Below are positions 53,163-64,000 of a DNA stretch of 64,000 nt, piece after piece (the stretch's first letter is position 1; each line of letters opens with the position of its first letter). Origin of the DNA: Synaphobranchus kaupii (taxonomy: Eukaryota; Chordata; Actinopteri; Anguilliformes; Synaphobranchidae). The notes under the pieces are model-generated. The model was not told the origin of the DNA. It worked only from the letters and a program-made list of their open reading frames with translations, and did no database searches. The stretch spans positions 115,949,140-116,013,139 of the forward strand of contig CM056380.1 of NCBI GenBank assembly GCA_029718625.1, read 5' to 3'. Both the position numbers and the translations under genes were made by a program.

Positions 53163-56100
53163 TGCAGGAAGAGACACAAACCCAGCAGACTGTTAGCGTA
53201 GCCACAAATCCAGCAGACTCTGTTAGCATAGTCACAAACCCAGCAGACTGTTAGCATAGTCACAAATCCAGCAGACTCTGTTAGCATAGTCACAAACCCA
53301 GCAGACTGTTAGCATAGTCACAAACCCAGCAGACTCTGTTAGCATAGTCACAAACCCAGCAGACCCAAATCCAACAGGCCCTGTTAGCATTGAGTCACAA
53401 ATCCAGCAGACTCTGTTAGCATAGTCACAAATCCAGCAGACTGTTAGCGTAGTCACAAACCCAGCAGACTGTTAGCGAGTCACAAACCCAGCAGACTCTG
53501 TTAGCGTAGTCACAAATCCAGCAGACTGTTAGCGTAGTCACAAACCCAGCAGACTCTGTTAGCGTAGTCACAAATCCAGCAGACCCAAATCCAACAGGCC
53601 CTGTTAGCATTGAGTCACAAATCCAGCAGACTCTGTTAGCATAGTCACAAATCCAGCAGACTGTTAGCGTAGTCACAAACCCAGCAGACTGTTAGCGTAG
53701 TCACAAACCCAGCAGACTCTGTTAGCATAGTCACAAATCCAGCAGACTGTTAGCGTAGTCACAAACCCAGCAGACTGTTAGCATAGTCACAAACCCAGCA
53801 GACTCTGTTAGCATAGTCACAAATCCAGCAGACTCTGTTAGCATAGTCACAAATCCAGCAGACTCTGTTAGCATAGTCACAAACCCAGCAGACTCTGTTA
53901 GCATAGTCACAAATCCAGCAGACTGTTAGCGTAGTCACAAACCCAGCAGACTGTTAGCATAGTCACAAACCCAGCAGACTTTGTTAGCATAGTCACAAAC
54001 CCAGCAGACTCTGTTAGCATAGTCACAAATCCAGCAGACTCTGTTAGCATAGTCACAAACCCAGCAGACTCTGTTAGCATAGTCACAAATCCAGCAGACT
54101 CTGTTAGCATAGTCACAAATCCAGCAGACTGTTAGCGTAGTCACAAACCCAGCAGACTGTTAGCGTAGTCACAAACCCAGCAGACTCTGTTAGCATAGTC
54201 ACAAACCCAGCAGACTCTGTTAGCATAGTCACAAACCCAGCAGACTCTGTTAGCATAGTCACAAATCCAGCAGACTCTGTTAGCATAGTCACAAATCCAG
54301 CAGACTGTTAGCGTAGTCACAAACCCAGCAGACTGTTAGCGTAGTCACAAATCCAGCAGACCCAAATCCAACAGGCCCTGTTAGCATTGAGTCACAAATC
54401 CAGTAGGCCCTGTTAGTGTACAGGCTACAGTCACAAATCCAGCAGGCCCTGTTAGCGTAGTCACAAACCCAGCAGACTGTTAGCGTAGTCACAAACCCAG
54501 CAGACTGTTAGCGTAGTCACAAATCCAGCAGACCCAAATCCAACAGGCCCTGTTAGCATTGAGTCACAAATCCAGTAGGCCCTGTTAGTGTACAGGCTAC
54601 AGTCACAAATCCAGCAGGCCCTGTTAGCGTAGTCACAAACCCAGCAGACTGTTAGCGTAGTCACAAACCCAGCAGACTGTTAGCGTAGTCACAAATCCAG
54701 CAGACCCAAATCCAACAGGCCCTGTTAGCATTGAGTCACAAATCCAGTAGGCCCTGTTAGTGTACAGGCTACAGTCACAAATCCAGCAGGCCCTGTTAGC
54801 GTACAGTCACAAATCCAGTAGGCCCTGTTAGCATACAGTCACAAATCCAGTAGGCCCTGTTAGCGTACAGTCACAAATCCAGTAGGCCCTGTTAGTGTAC
54901 AGTCACAAATCCAGTAGGCCCTGTTAGCGTACAGTCACAAATCCAGTAGGCCCTGTTAGTGTACAGTCACAAATCCAGCAGACCCTGTTAGCATAGTCAC
55001 AAATCCAGTTGGCCCTGTTAGTGTAGTCACAAATCCAGTAGGCCCTGTTAGCATACAGTCACAAATCCAGTAGGCCCTGTTAGCATACAGTCACAAATCC
55101 AGTAGGCCCTGTTAGTGTACAAGCTACAGTCACAAATCCAGTAGGCCCTGTTAGCGTACAGTCACAAATCCAGTAGGCCCTGTTAGCATATAGTCATAAA
55201 TCCAGTAGGCCCTGTTAGCATACAGTCACAAATCCAGTAGGCCCTGTTAGTGTACAAGCTAGTCACAAATCCAGTAGGCCCTGTTAGCGTACAGTCACAA
55301 ATCCAGTAGGCCCTGTTAGTGTACAGTCACAAATCCAGTAGGCCCTGTTAGCATACAGTCACAAATCCAGTAGGCCCTCTTAGTGTACAGTCACAAATCC
55401 AATAGGCCTTGTTAGCGTACAGTCACAAATCCAGTAGGCCCTGTTAGCGTACAGTCACAAATCCAGTAGGCCCTGTTAGCGTACACTCACAAATCCAGTA
55501 GGCCCTGTCACCGTAGTCATAAATCCAGTAGGCCCTGTTAGCGTACAGTCACAAATCCAGTAGGCCCTGTTAGCATATAGTCACATATCCAGTAGGCCCT
55601 GTTAGCGTACAGTCACAAATCCAGTAGGCCCTGTTAGCATATAGTCACAAATCCAGTAGGCCCTGTTAGCATATAGTCACAAATCCAGTAGGCCCTGTTA
55701 GCGTACAGTCACAAATCCAGTAGGCCCTGTTAGCATATAGTCACATATCCAGTAGGCCCTGTTAGCGTACAGTCACAAATCCAGTAGGCCCTGTTAGCAT
55801 ATAGTCACAAATCCAGTAGGCCCTGTTAGCATATAGTCACAAATCCAGTAGGCCCTGTTAGCATACAGTCACAAATCCAGTAGGCCCTGTTAGCATATAG
55901 TCACATATCCAGTAGGCCCTGTTAGCATACAGTCACAAATCCAGTAGGCCCTGTTAGTGTACAAGCTACAGTCACAAATCCAGTAGGCCCTGTTAGCGTA
56001 CAGTCACAAATCCAGTAGGCCCTGTTAGCGTATAGTCATAAATCCAGTAGGCCCTGTTAGCATACAGTCACAAATCCAGTAGGCCCTGTTAGCATATAGT

Positions 56101-57712
56101 CATAAATCCAGTAGGCCCTGTTAGCATACAGTCACAAATCCAGTAGGCCCTGTTAGTGTACAAGCTAGTCACAAATCCAGTAATAATAATAATAATAATA
56201 ATAATAAACTTTATTTGTATAGCACCTTTCATACATAAAATGCAGCCCAAAGTGCTTCACAAAAATTAAAAACAAAATACAGAACAAAACCAATAGAAGA
56301 AAAATAGACATAAAAGACAATAGAACATTTACGAGACAATATAAAAGGAAATAAGATAAAAACAGATAAAAGGCTACAGTGCATGAATAGATAGCCCCGG
56401 TTTCTGTACATTGGTGTGTCTGTACACTGATGTCTCTCTGTACTCTGGTGTCTCCCCAACAAACACTCCTACCACAAACAGCCTGCTACCTGCCATCTGC
56501 TACGCACCGTACAGTAGGCCCTGTTAGCGTATAGTCACAAATCCAGTAGGCCCTGTTAACATATAGTCATAAATCCAGCATGCCCTGTTAGCATACAGTC
56601 ACAAATCCAGTAGGCCCTGTTAGCGTACAGTCACAAATCCAGTAGGCCCTGTTAGCATATAGTAATAAATCCAGTAGGCCCTGTTAGCATACAGTCACAA
56701 ATCCAGTAGGCCCTGTTAGTGTACAAGCTAGTCACAAATCCAGTAGGCCCTGTTTGCGTACAGTCACAAATCCAGTAGGCCCTGTTAGCATATAGTCATA
56801 AATCCAGTAGGCCGTTAGCATACAGTCACAAATCCAGTAGGCCCTGTTAGCGTACAGTCACAAATCCAGTAGGCCCTGTTAGCATATAGTCATAAATCCA
56901 GTAGGCCCTGTTAGCATACAGTCACAAATCCAGTAGGCCCTGTTAGCGTACAGTCACAAATCCAGTAGGCCCTGTTAGCGTACACTCCACAAATCCAGTA
57001 GACCCTGTTAGCGTAGTCATAAATCCAGTAGACCCTGTTAGCATAGTCACAAATCCAGTAGGCCCTGTTAGCATATAGTCATAAATCCAGTAGGCGCTGT
57101 TAGCATACAGTCACAAATCCAGTAGGCCCTGTTAGTGTACAAGCTACAGTCACAAATCCAGTAGCCCTGTTAGCGTACAGTCACAAATCCAGTAGACCCT
57201 GTTAGCATATAGTCATAAATCCAGTAGGCCCTGTTAGCATACAGTCACAAATCCAGTAGGCCCTGTTAGTGTACAAGCTACAGTCACAAATCCAGTAGGC
57301 CCTGTTACCGTACAGTCACAAATCCAGTAGGCCGTGTTAGCATATAGTCATAAATCCAGTAGGCCCTGTTAGCATACAGTCACAAATCCAGTAGGCCCTG
57401 TTAGCATATAGTCATAAATCCAGTAGGCCCTGTTAGCATACAGTCACAAATCCAGTAGGCCCTGTTAGTGTACAAGCTACAGTCACAAATCCAGTAGGCC
57501 CTGTTAGCGTACAGTCACAAATCCAGTAGGCCCTGTTAGCGTACAGTCACAAATCCAGTAGGCCCTGTTAGCGTACACTCACAAATCCAGTAGACCCTGT
57601 TAGCGTAGTCATAAATCCAGTATGCCCTGTTAGCATACAGTCACAAATCCAGTAGGCCCTGTTAGCATACAGTGACAAATCCAGTAGGCCCTGTTACCGT
57701 AAAATTAGCATC
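53163..57712. repeat. 4.5-kb satellite-like array of 27-32-bp units
   Basis: The left part (to about 54360) uses gtcacaaacccagcagactg plus ttagcgta. The right part uses cagtcacaaatccagtaggc plus cctgttagcgta. The middle (54360-54790) has a 172-bp higher-order unit repeated about three times, joining the two types. Roughly 140 monomers, interrupted by a LINE fragment at 56181-56510. Open frames within it are artefacts. Confidence 0.97.
56181..56510 (-). mobile_element. LINE 3' fragment inserted in the array
   Basis: Begins with (aat)n at 56181-56206, then aaactttatttgtatagcac and catacataaaatgcagccca aagtgcttcac, the reverse complement of the LINE end at 48600-48790. The remainder to 56510 is unique. 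Array units resume afterwards. Confidence 0.85.
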
Positions 57713-58439
57713 AGTAGCCTGCTAATGCTGTTGGATTAATTTACTACTTGATGTTGCAGGGCTCTGGGCGGAGTCACACACAGTATTTTAACCCATAACA
57801 GTCCTTTTTAAAAGTAGGAGAAATGTGTCATGAAAATGTTGCCCATGCTTAGGCAAGCAATGGTAGTTATAGTCAACATAAAATCATCAACTTACAGTTT
57901 TGCATTCAGTAAGGTTATGATATGGCAAGCATCCGGAAATGGTATGGTTGATTTATGCACATAAGTGTTATTATTAGTATTATTTGTATTTTCCACCAAA
58001 GATGCGGTCTTGTGTTATTCCCCTGTGCAATTCTCTGAGAGAGTGAGTGGAGGGTTAGTCCCAAAAGATTTATTTAAATTTTTTTTTGGGGGGGGGGGGG
58101 GGGGGGGGGGCGGGGTGTATCAGTTCTGGTAAGTGCATTCAGGGGCTTTTTGATTTTGATGGCAGTTTTTGTAAATAAGATGTCAATAAGGTGCCTGCAT
58201 GTCACTTTACCGGGGGGGTGACGGGTGGTGGATGGTGGAATGTTCCGGGCCTTTCTCTCTCGCTCCGTCACATTTGGAGGGCCTGGACTTTTTTTTGTGT
58301 CCCTCCCGAGTGCTGCCCGTGGGGTTGGCACTTTTTGCAGGTGGGGCGGTTGCTGGAAAGTATTTGTTTATAAAACCCACTTGTTTGGGCACAATACTTG
58401 AGCTAACTTCTATTCAGGGAACAGTGTGAATCCGTGCAA
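57713..58439. other. Unique DNA with a G-tract
   Basis: 58088-58110 is an uninterrupted run of 23 G followed by CGGGG. The remainder shows no gene; G-rich short frames are not convincing. Confidence 0.5.
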
Positions 58440-58980
58440 AGCTTTTTCCCAAAGTCCTTTTGAAGGCCCCCGGCCCATTGAGGCAGGAGAGAGGGGATTA
58501 GCTCTCTCTGCTGCCCGCATTTCCGCGGGGCCTGATTAACTCGCCGCTCATTGTTAAATCGAGCAAAGGAAGGCGCTGGAGGACTGAAAGAACCCTAATA
58601 GGTGGGCCAGGAAGAAAACAGCCCCAGGAATCCCTGCACAAGCAACACCAAGTTTCCCAACAAACCCCTTTTTTTCTGCTTCTGCCTCTCCAGAGAAGCC
58701 TGTGTGAAAAAGGAGATTAGCATTCCCCCCCCCCCCCCCCACTCACCCCCCCTGGCAATGTTAATTAAACCAGTATTAAACAGTAAAGAGAGCTCCAATC
58801 GGTGAGGCGTTGAGATTGCTTTGAGGATTACTACGAGAGCAGAGAATAGAGGCATTCGCTTGTCCAGGCGAAATTGAGAGAGGAAGACTGTGATTAGAGC
58901 TTTTTTGCCCTGGGGTTATCTGCCCTGGGGTTATCTGCCCTGGCGTTATCTGCCCTGGCGTTATCTGATACCCAAGTGAA
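58440..58980. promoter_or_regulatory. Candidate enhancer-like non-coding element near wnt8b
   Basis: A balanced-composition block between repeat arrays, about 2.8 kb downstream of the wnt8b stop. It contains clustered GGATTA/GATTA-type sites (gggattagc, gagattagc, gaggattac, tgattagag), gttaattaaac, and cattgttaaatc. Such clusters are typical of conserved neural developmental enhancers. It includes a 16-C run at 58725-58740 and ends in a 15-bp repeat (gccctggggttatct x4, 58908-58967). Confidence 0.35.
58908..58967. repeat. 15-bp tandem repeat, 4 copies
   Basis: gccctggggttatct twice, then gccctggcgttatct twice. Confidence 0.92.
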
Positions 58981-61159
58981 CAATGCGAAGTCGAGCGAGC
59001 CGCAGTGTAGCGCCCGCCGACGAGCCTCAGCCGTGTCTCAGGTCCAGCCGCGCAGCGCACACCCACAAAATCATCCCTGGCGCATTCAAAACGCACACAC
59101 AATTAAAGCTGAGCTTGCGGTCAACTTGTATTGATCCCTGATCAGTCAAAAGGCATGACCTAATGTTCAGCATTTACTTAAGTATCATAGATATTTAAAT
59201 AAGGGGAGCTACTAAATTTCCCTTGGGGGATAATAAAATCTGTCTAATATATATATATATATATTATAAAACTGCTACTTAAATTACTGCCATCACTTAA
59301 ATAACACTTTTTTACTTGGCATACTTGATTTGAAAGAAACCTAGTGTACTATATACTGTACTATATACTGTATGAATTTAAATTATATGACTACTCAGTC
59401 ATAACTTGTCTTGTGCTTTGATTAATTTCAATTGAATAATTTAGCTATTTATAAATTTACAAATGTTTTATTTACCACTAAACATGTAGATTTACGCAAA
59501 TAACCAAAAATGTTACATTTGAAAGGAAGCCTCCAATGTTGTATTCCTGCCTTTGTTTTTGCATCAGGGTCAATCTGTCTGTATTCTGAAATAAAATAAA
59601 AACAGCATTTTCTGTGAAATATTTAACTAATACAGAAGAATAAAATAGACTGCTCAGTAAAGAGTTTGTAAGAATGGAAAGCATGGCTTTTAAGTACGAC
59701 TTTACTCATAAAAGTTTTATACCAAGAAACACAAGAGACACACAAACCAAAAAAAACATCATAAAAACCAAATTAACCAGGAATAACTGCAATAAATTAA
59801 CAATTTACAAAGTGCTGGATATATGTACAATTAAATAAACCAGTGAGCCATGGCCAAGAATGGAGTGTTTGTGCCAAAATTAGTGAAAAACTCGTTTTCA
59901 GCCTTTTGCTGTGTAGCAGTAAACTTATAGAGTAAATAAAATAAAGATCAGCTCCAGAGCTCCTGAAAGCCATTTTATCAGTGAAATTCTGTTTAAAATA
60001 AGAGCGAAAATTATTTCTACTGAGGAAAATGAGGGTAAATATTTGAAATAGATGACAATTCTTTGGGGATGGTATACCTGGTTCATGGGACATGCATGTG
60101 TGTATTTGCATTTTGAGGGGTGCTTATCAGGATGTACTGTGTACCGACACACTTTAGAAACTAATGTACACTGTTCTTGAAAATGTACATAGTTTCAGTT
60201 TACTGTGTTGTGTAGAAAATTAACAGAAATGTGTGCCTGGGCCTTGCCTTCCAAATGCAGGTCTATGAAGTATTATGTGGAGCCAAATGTAATGCAATTC
60301 ATCACACACTTTGTTTGACTTGTCATATTTAACAATGTAAAGGTACAAATTACAAGTTTCTAATCCCGTCGCCGTTGGTAACTTTACTACAGAGTTGATA
60401 GGAATAATGATGTAGATACAGTAATGGGGATATTTGTGGGGGTACTGGGGGGTACTGTTACGAGGATATTTGTGGGGGGTACTGTTATGCCAGTGCTGTC
60501 CTGCTGTGGAGAGTATATTTTTGAAGAGCTTGTACTGACTCATAAACTCAAATATGGAAATATGGCCCAAATTAGTTTTAAATGCATGTCAAAGCAAATT
60601 AAGTCACTTCACAAATACATCTGAAAAAAAAAACTATTTACAAAAATATATTTATGCATATAGTGTCAATGCTATACAGTTCTAATGTGTTTATTATTCT
60701 CTCCTTGTTCTATTATACAGGCTCAATAAAACCCTATTGTCCTTATTTACATTTGCCACCCCAGCCTGCTGTGTGTGTCCATGGCTCCCAGTAACTCCTT
60801 CCTCCAGCCCGTGTGAGGGGGGGGGGGGGGGGTGAGGGCGAGGGCGGGGTTGCTTCGGAAAGGGAATATACTGCAATATATTGTAAATATGTGGACTTTT
60901 CAGAAAATATATGATAAATAGATTTCACTGCAATGTTTTTACTGTATTTGCTAAATTTTAAAGCAGATATAATTTGTATATTTGCCCACATATCAGTGAA
61001 TTCATTGCAATATATTAATTTAGATTCAATATATGGCAGTACATGCCATTTCCATAAGAGGAGGGTGGAGAGAAGGGTGTATGACTGTTAGAGGTTTGGG
61101 GTGGGTGAGAGTGGGGTGCATTGGGGTTTTGGGGGTGGGGGTGGAATGGCTATTGAGAG
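58981..61159. other. Downstream flank of wnt8b, nothing coding
   Basis: AT-rich with (ta)n at 59250-59265, a G-run near 60818-60831 and a repeated ttgtgggggtact motif near 60430-60485. No gene recognised. Confidence 0.45.
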
Positions 61160-61735
61160 TGTGGTTATTAGGCTGTGGGTGTTAGGGGTGTGGTTGTTAG
61201 GGATTCGGTTGTTAGGGGCGTGGCTGTTAGGGTGTGGTTGTTAGTGGCGTGGCTGTTAGGGGTGTGGTTGTTAAGGGCGTGGCTGTTAGGTGTGTGGTTG
61301 TTAGGGGCGTGGCTGTTAGGGGTGTGGTTGTTAGGGGCATGGCTGTTAGGGGTGTGGTTGTTAGGGATTCAGTTGTTAGGGGCGTGGCTGTTAGGGTGTG
61401 GTTGTTAGTGGCGTGGCTGTTAGGGGTGTGGTTGTTAAGGGCGTGGCTGTTAGGTGTGTGGTTGTTAGGGGCGTGGCTGTTAGGGGTGTGGTTGTTAGGG
61501 GCATGGCTGTTAGGGGTGTGGTTGTTAGGGGCGTGGCTGTGGGATGTGGTTGTTAGGGGCGTGGCTGTTAGGGGTATGGTTGTTAGGGGTGTGGCTGTTA
61601 GGGATGTGGTTGTTAGGGGCGTGGCTGTTAGGGGTGCGGTTGGTAGGGGTGTGGTTGTTAGGGATTCAGTTGTTAGGGGCGTGGCTGTTAGGGGTGTGGC
61701 TGTTAGGCGTGTGGTTGTTAGGGGTGTGGCAGACC
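61160..61735 (-). repeat. 26-29-bp GT-rich minisatellite in the wnt8b 3' UTR region
   Basis: The + strand unit is gtggttgttaggggcgtggc plus tgttagggg. It includes ttaggg motifs and a higher-order duplication of about 165 bp (61200-61365 repeated after it). In wnt8b sense it reads as CCACGCCC/CCACACCC boxes. It starts within 7 bp of the wnt8b stop codon. Long frames on both strands here are artefacts. Confidence 0.95.
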
Positions 61736-61741
61736 CCTCCC

Positions 61742-62287
61742 TCAGTGTTTCCTGCGGAGTCGGAGGCTCTTCCTGCGGGATCCGCGGCTCTTCTTTACGC
61801 AGTAGTACTTGGTGACGGTCTTGCGGCACTGGTCGCACTTCACGGCGCAGCACCAGTGGAATTTGCAGTTGCAGCTGGACACCATGTCGGCCTTGCGCTC
61901 CTCCACGGCGAGGCCGCATTCCCCGCAGAGCCGCTTGCAGCTGCGCTTCTCCCAGCGGCTCAGGCTCTTCCCGCGCCGCACGCACTCCCGGCCCTCCGTA
62001 CCCGCCAGACCCAGGGTCTTGTTCTCCAGGCAGTAGTCCGGCGAGTCCTCCAGGTGCACCAGCTCCTTGCGAGAGATGGAGCTGAAGGTGTCAGCAATGG
62101 CGCCTCGGCTGGCCGCGCTGTTCCCCGCCCCGCGCAGGAGGTCCACCTTCAGAGCCCGCTGGTACTTCTCCTTCAGGTAGTTCCCCACCTCCCGGAACTC
62201 AGGCAGCTGCAGCCAGCACGTCTGCGTGGTGCAGCTGCCCGACACGCCGTGGCACTTACACGTTCTCTGCATCGTCCCCTTCACTGC
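61742..62287 (-). CDS. wnt8b: Wnt-8b, last coding exon (C-terminal 181 residues)
   Basis: Secreted lipid-modified Wnt ligand; in vertebrates wnt8b acts through Frizzled/LRP and is known for forebrain and mid-hindbrain expression (family knowledge). The exon starts after CACGCAG|GCAGTG and encodes AVKGTMQRTCKCHGVSGSCT, whose GVSGSC serine is the palmitoleoylation site. WLQLPEFREVG and HLEDSPDYCLENKTLG follow, then the Cys-rich end with CNCKFHWCCAVKC and a basic tail RRKSLRLRRKH before TGA (61744-61742). All expected C-terminal Cys appear present. The match is to Wnt8b rather than Wnt8a because of the collinear SRGAIADTFSSIS and AVEERKAD segments. Earlier exons lie outside the window. It runs in the same direction as hif1an. 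Confidence 0.95.
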   Translation of the reverse strand, partial: AVKGTMQRTCKCHGVSGSCTTQTCWLQLPEFREVGNYLKEKYQRALKVDLLRGAGNSAASRGAIADTFSSISRKELVHLEDSPDYCLENKTLGLAGTEGRECVRRGKSLSRWEKRSCKRLCGECGLAVEERKADMVSSCNCKFHWCCAVKCDQCRKTVTKYYCVKKSRGSRRKSLRLRRKH

Positions 62288-62298
62288 CTGCGTGAGAG

Positions 62299-63855
62299 GA
62301 ACAGAGAGAGCGCACTGCATTATCCAACTTTCACTGGAACAGAGAGAGCGCACTGCATTATCTAACTTTCACTGGAATAGAGAGAGCGCACTGCATTATC
62401 CAACTTTCACTGGAACAGGAGAGCACACTGCATTATCTAACTTTCACTGGAACATCAAGAGCGCACTGCATTATCCAACTTTCACTAGAACAGAGAGATC
62501 TCACTGCATTATCCAACTTTCACTGGAACAGAGAGAGCGCACTGCATTATCCAACTTTCACTGGAACATCAAGAGCGCACTGCATTATCCAACTTTCACT
62601 GGAACAGAGAGCGCACTGCATTATCCAGCTTTCACTGGAACAGAGAGATCTCACTGCATTATCCATCTTTCACTGGAACAGAGAGAGCACACTGCATTAT
62701 CTAACTTTCACTGGAACATCAAGAGCGCACTGCATTATCCAACTTTCACTGGAACAGAGAGAGCGCACTGCATTAGCTAACTTTCACTGGAACAGAGAGA
62801 GTGCACTGCATTATCCAACTTTCACTGGAACAGAGAGAGCGCACTGCATTATCCAGCTTTCACTGGAACAGAGAGATCTCACTGCATTATCCAACTTTCA
62901 CTGGAATAGAGAGCACACTGTATTATCTAACTTTCACTGGAACAGAGAGATTGCACTACATTATCAAACTTTCACTGGAACACACAGATTTCACTGCATT
63001 ATCTAACTCACTGGAACAGAGAGATCTCACTGCATTATCTAACTTTCACTGGAATAGAGAGCACACTGTATTATCTAACTTTCACTGGAACAGAGAGATT
63101 GCACTACATTATCAAACTTTCAGTGGAACACAGATTTCACTGCATTATCTAACTCACTGGAACAGAGAGATCTCACTGCATTATCTAACTTTCACTGGAA
63201 CAGAGAGTTCACTGCATTATCCAACTTTTACTGGAACAGAGATATCGCACTGCATTATCTAACTTTCACTGGAACAGGGATATCACACTGCATTATCCAA
63301 CTTTCACTGGAACAGAGAGATCGCACTGCAATATCTAACTTTCACTGGAACAGGGATATCACACTGCATTATCCAACTTTCACTGGAATAGAGAGATATC
63401 ACTGCACTATCCAACTTTCACTGGAACAGAGAGATCTCACTGCATTATCCAACTTTCACTGGAATAGAGAGCACACTGTATTATCTAACTTTCACTGGAA
63501 CAGAGAGATTGCACTACATTATCAAACTTTCACTGGAACACACAGATTTCACTGCATTATCTAACTCACTGGAACAGAGAGATCTCACTGCATTATCTAA
63601 CTCACTGGAACAGAGAGATCTCACTGCAATATCTAACTTTCACTGGAACAGAGAGTTCACTGCATTATCCAACTTTTACTGGAACAGAGAGATCGCACTG
63701 CATTATCTAACTTTCACTGGAACAGGGATATCACACTGCATTATCCAACTTTCACTGGAACAGAGAGATCGCACTGCAATATCTAACTTTCACTGGAACA
63801 GGGATATCACACTGCATTATCCAACTTTCACTGGAACAGAGAGTTCGCACTGCAT
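62299..63855 (-). repeat. 37-38-bp minisatellite, about 40 copies, at the wnt8b last-exon acceptor
   Basis: The + strand unit is ggaacagagagagcgcactg followed by cattatccaactttcact. In gene sense each copy contains CTCTCTCTGTTCCAG, a strong acceptor-like tract. The array begins 12 bp upstream of the real acceptor, whose own pyrimidine tract is part of the first unit. Confidence 0.96.
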
Positions 63856-64000
63856 TGCCTCCATAATTTGGACAGAGATCACAAGCAGCTCTTCTAACAA
63901 GCAGCATATCAGCCCACATATCCAAGACGGGACTCTCATTTGTGCATTATTAAAAACACATGCATGGCTGGAGAATTCATGCAGGGAATAAGTTTTATCA
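63856..64000 (-). other. wnt8b: wnt8b intron sequence at window edge
   Basis: Unique DNA with no exon seen; the preceding wnt8b exon must lie further on. Confidence 0.6.

Noticed and set aside
53232..54664. Several 67-83-residue Cys-rich - strand frames
   Set aside because: Artefacts of the 27-32-bp array (MLTESAGFV/VCWICDYAN repeats).
61160..61735. Interstitial telomere
   Set aside because: ttaggg occurs once or twice per 26-29-bp unit, not in tandem hexamers; the resemblance is incidental.
61227..61985. Long Thr/Leu-Pro and Val/Arg-rich frames on both strands
   Set aside because: They read through the GT-rich array and the wrong frame of the wnt8b exon; the true wnt8b frame is 61742-62287.
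62226..63991. Open frames of 150-270 residues on the + strand
   Set aside because: Translations of the 37-38-bp array in the wnt8b intron, repeating HYPTFTGTE-like text.

Overview
This is a vertebrate nuclear window, almost certainly from a ray-finned (teleost) fish. It has three intron-containing genes recognisable from their proteins (cuedc2, hif1an, wnt8b). The rest is dense fish-type repeat DNA: several Tc1/mariner lineages including a Sleeping Beauty-like end, hAT MITEs, a tRNA-derived SINE, L2/Rex-type LINE 3' ends, a Ty3/Gypsy fragment and more than twenty minisatellites. No CRISPR arrays, operons or other bacterial features are present.

Layout. 0-6 kb: intergenic DNA with two Tc1 deletion derivatives and possible divergent exon-like sequence near 5.2-6.0 kb. 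6.0-14 kb: cuedc2 on the + strand, with a proposed 5' UTR exon plus eight coding exons giving about 279 residues; all splice phases agree. 14-22.9 kb: intergenic DNA and the hif1an 3' side, with Tc1, hAT and foldback elements. 22.9-40.4 kb: complete hif1an (factor inhibiting HIF) on the - strand, eight coding exons, about 353 residues, with a 10.5-kb first intron packed with repeats. 40.4-61.7 kb: a 21-kb stretch with no recognisable gene. It holds a 42-bp minisatellite with an inserted SINE, a decayed IS630/Tc1-type transposon, a 53-bp minisatellite, a Gypsy fragment and a 4.5-kb array of 27-32-bp units. It also holds two segments that look like conserved non-coding DNA. 61.7-62.3 kb: the last coding exon of wnt8b (- strand); the rest of the gene lies beyond the window.

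wnt8b then hif1an in the same orientation matches human 10q24, but SEC31B and NDUFB8, which lie between them in human, were not found. cuedc2 is tail-to-tail with hif1an.

The most unusual signal is the placement of the minisatellites. At least five begin at exon-intron junctions and carry copies of the local splice site: the cuedc2 exon 5 donor (about 18 copies), the hif1an exon 3 donor (2), the hif1an exon 4 acceptor (about 8) and donor (about 4), and acceptor-like tracts directly upstream of the wnt8b last exon (about 40). The 27-bp array upstream of hif1an exon 8 has a branch-point-like and acceptor-like unit (about 23). Real exons therefore sit beside long ladders of decoy splice sites. 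The exon calls rest on protein similarity recalled from known families plus visible splice signals; nothing was aligned by computer.
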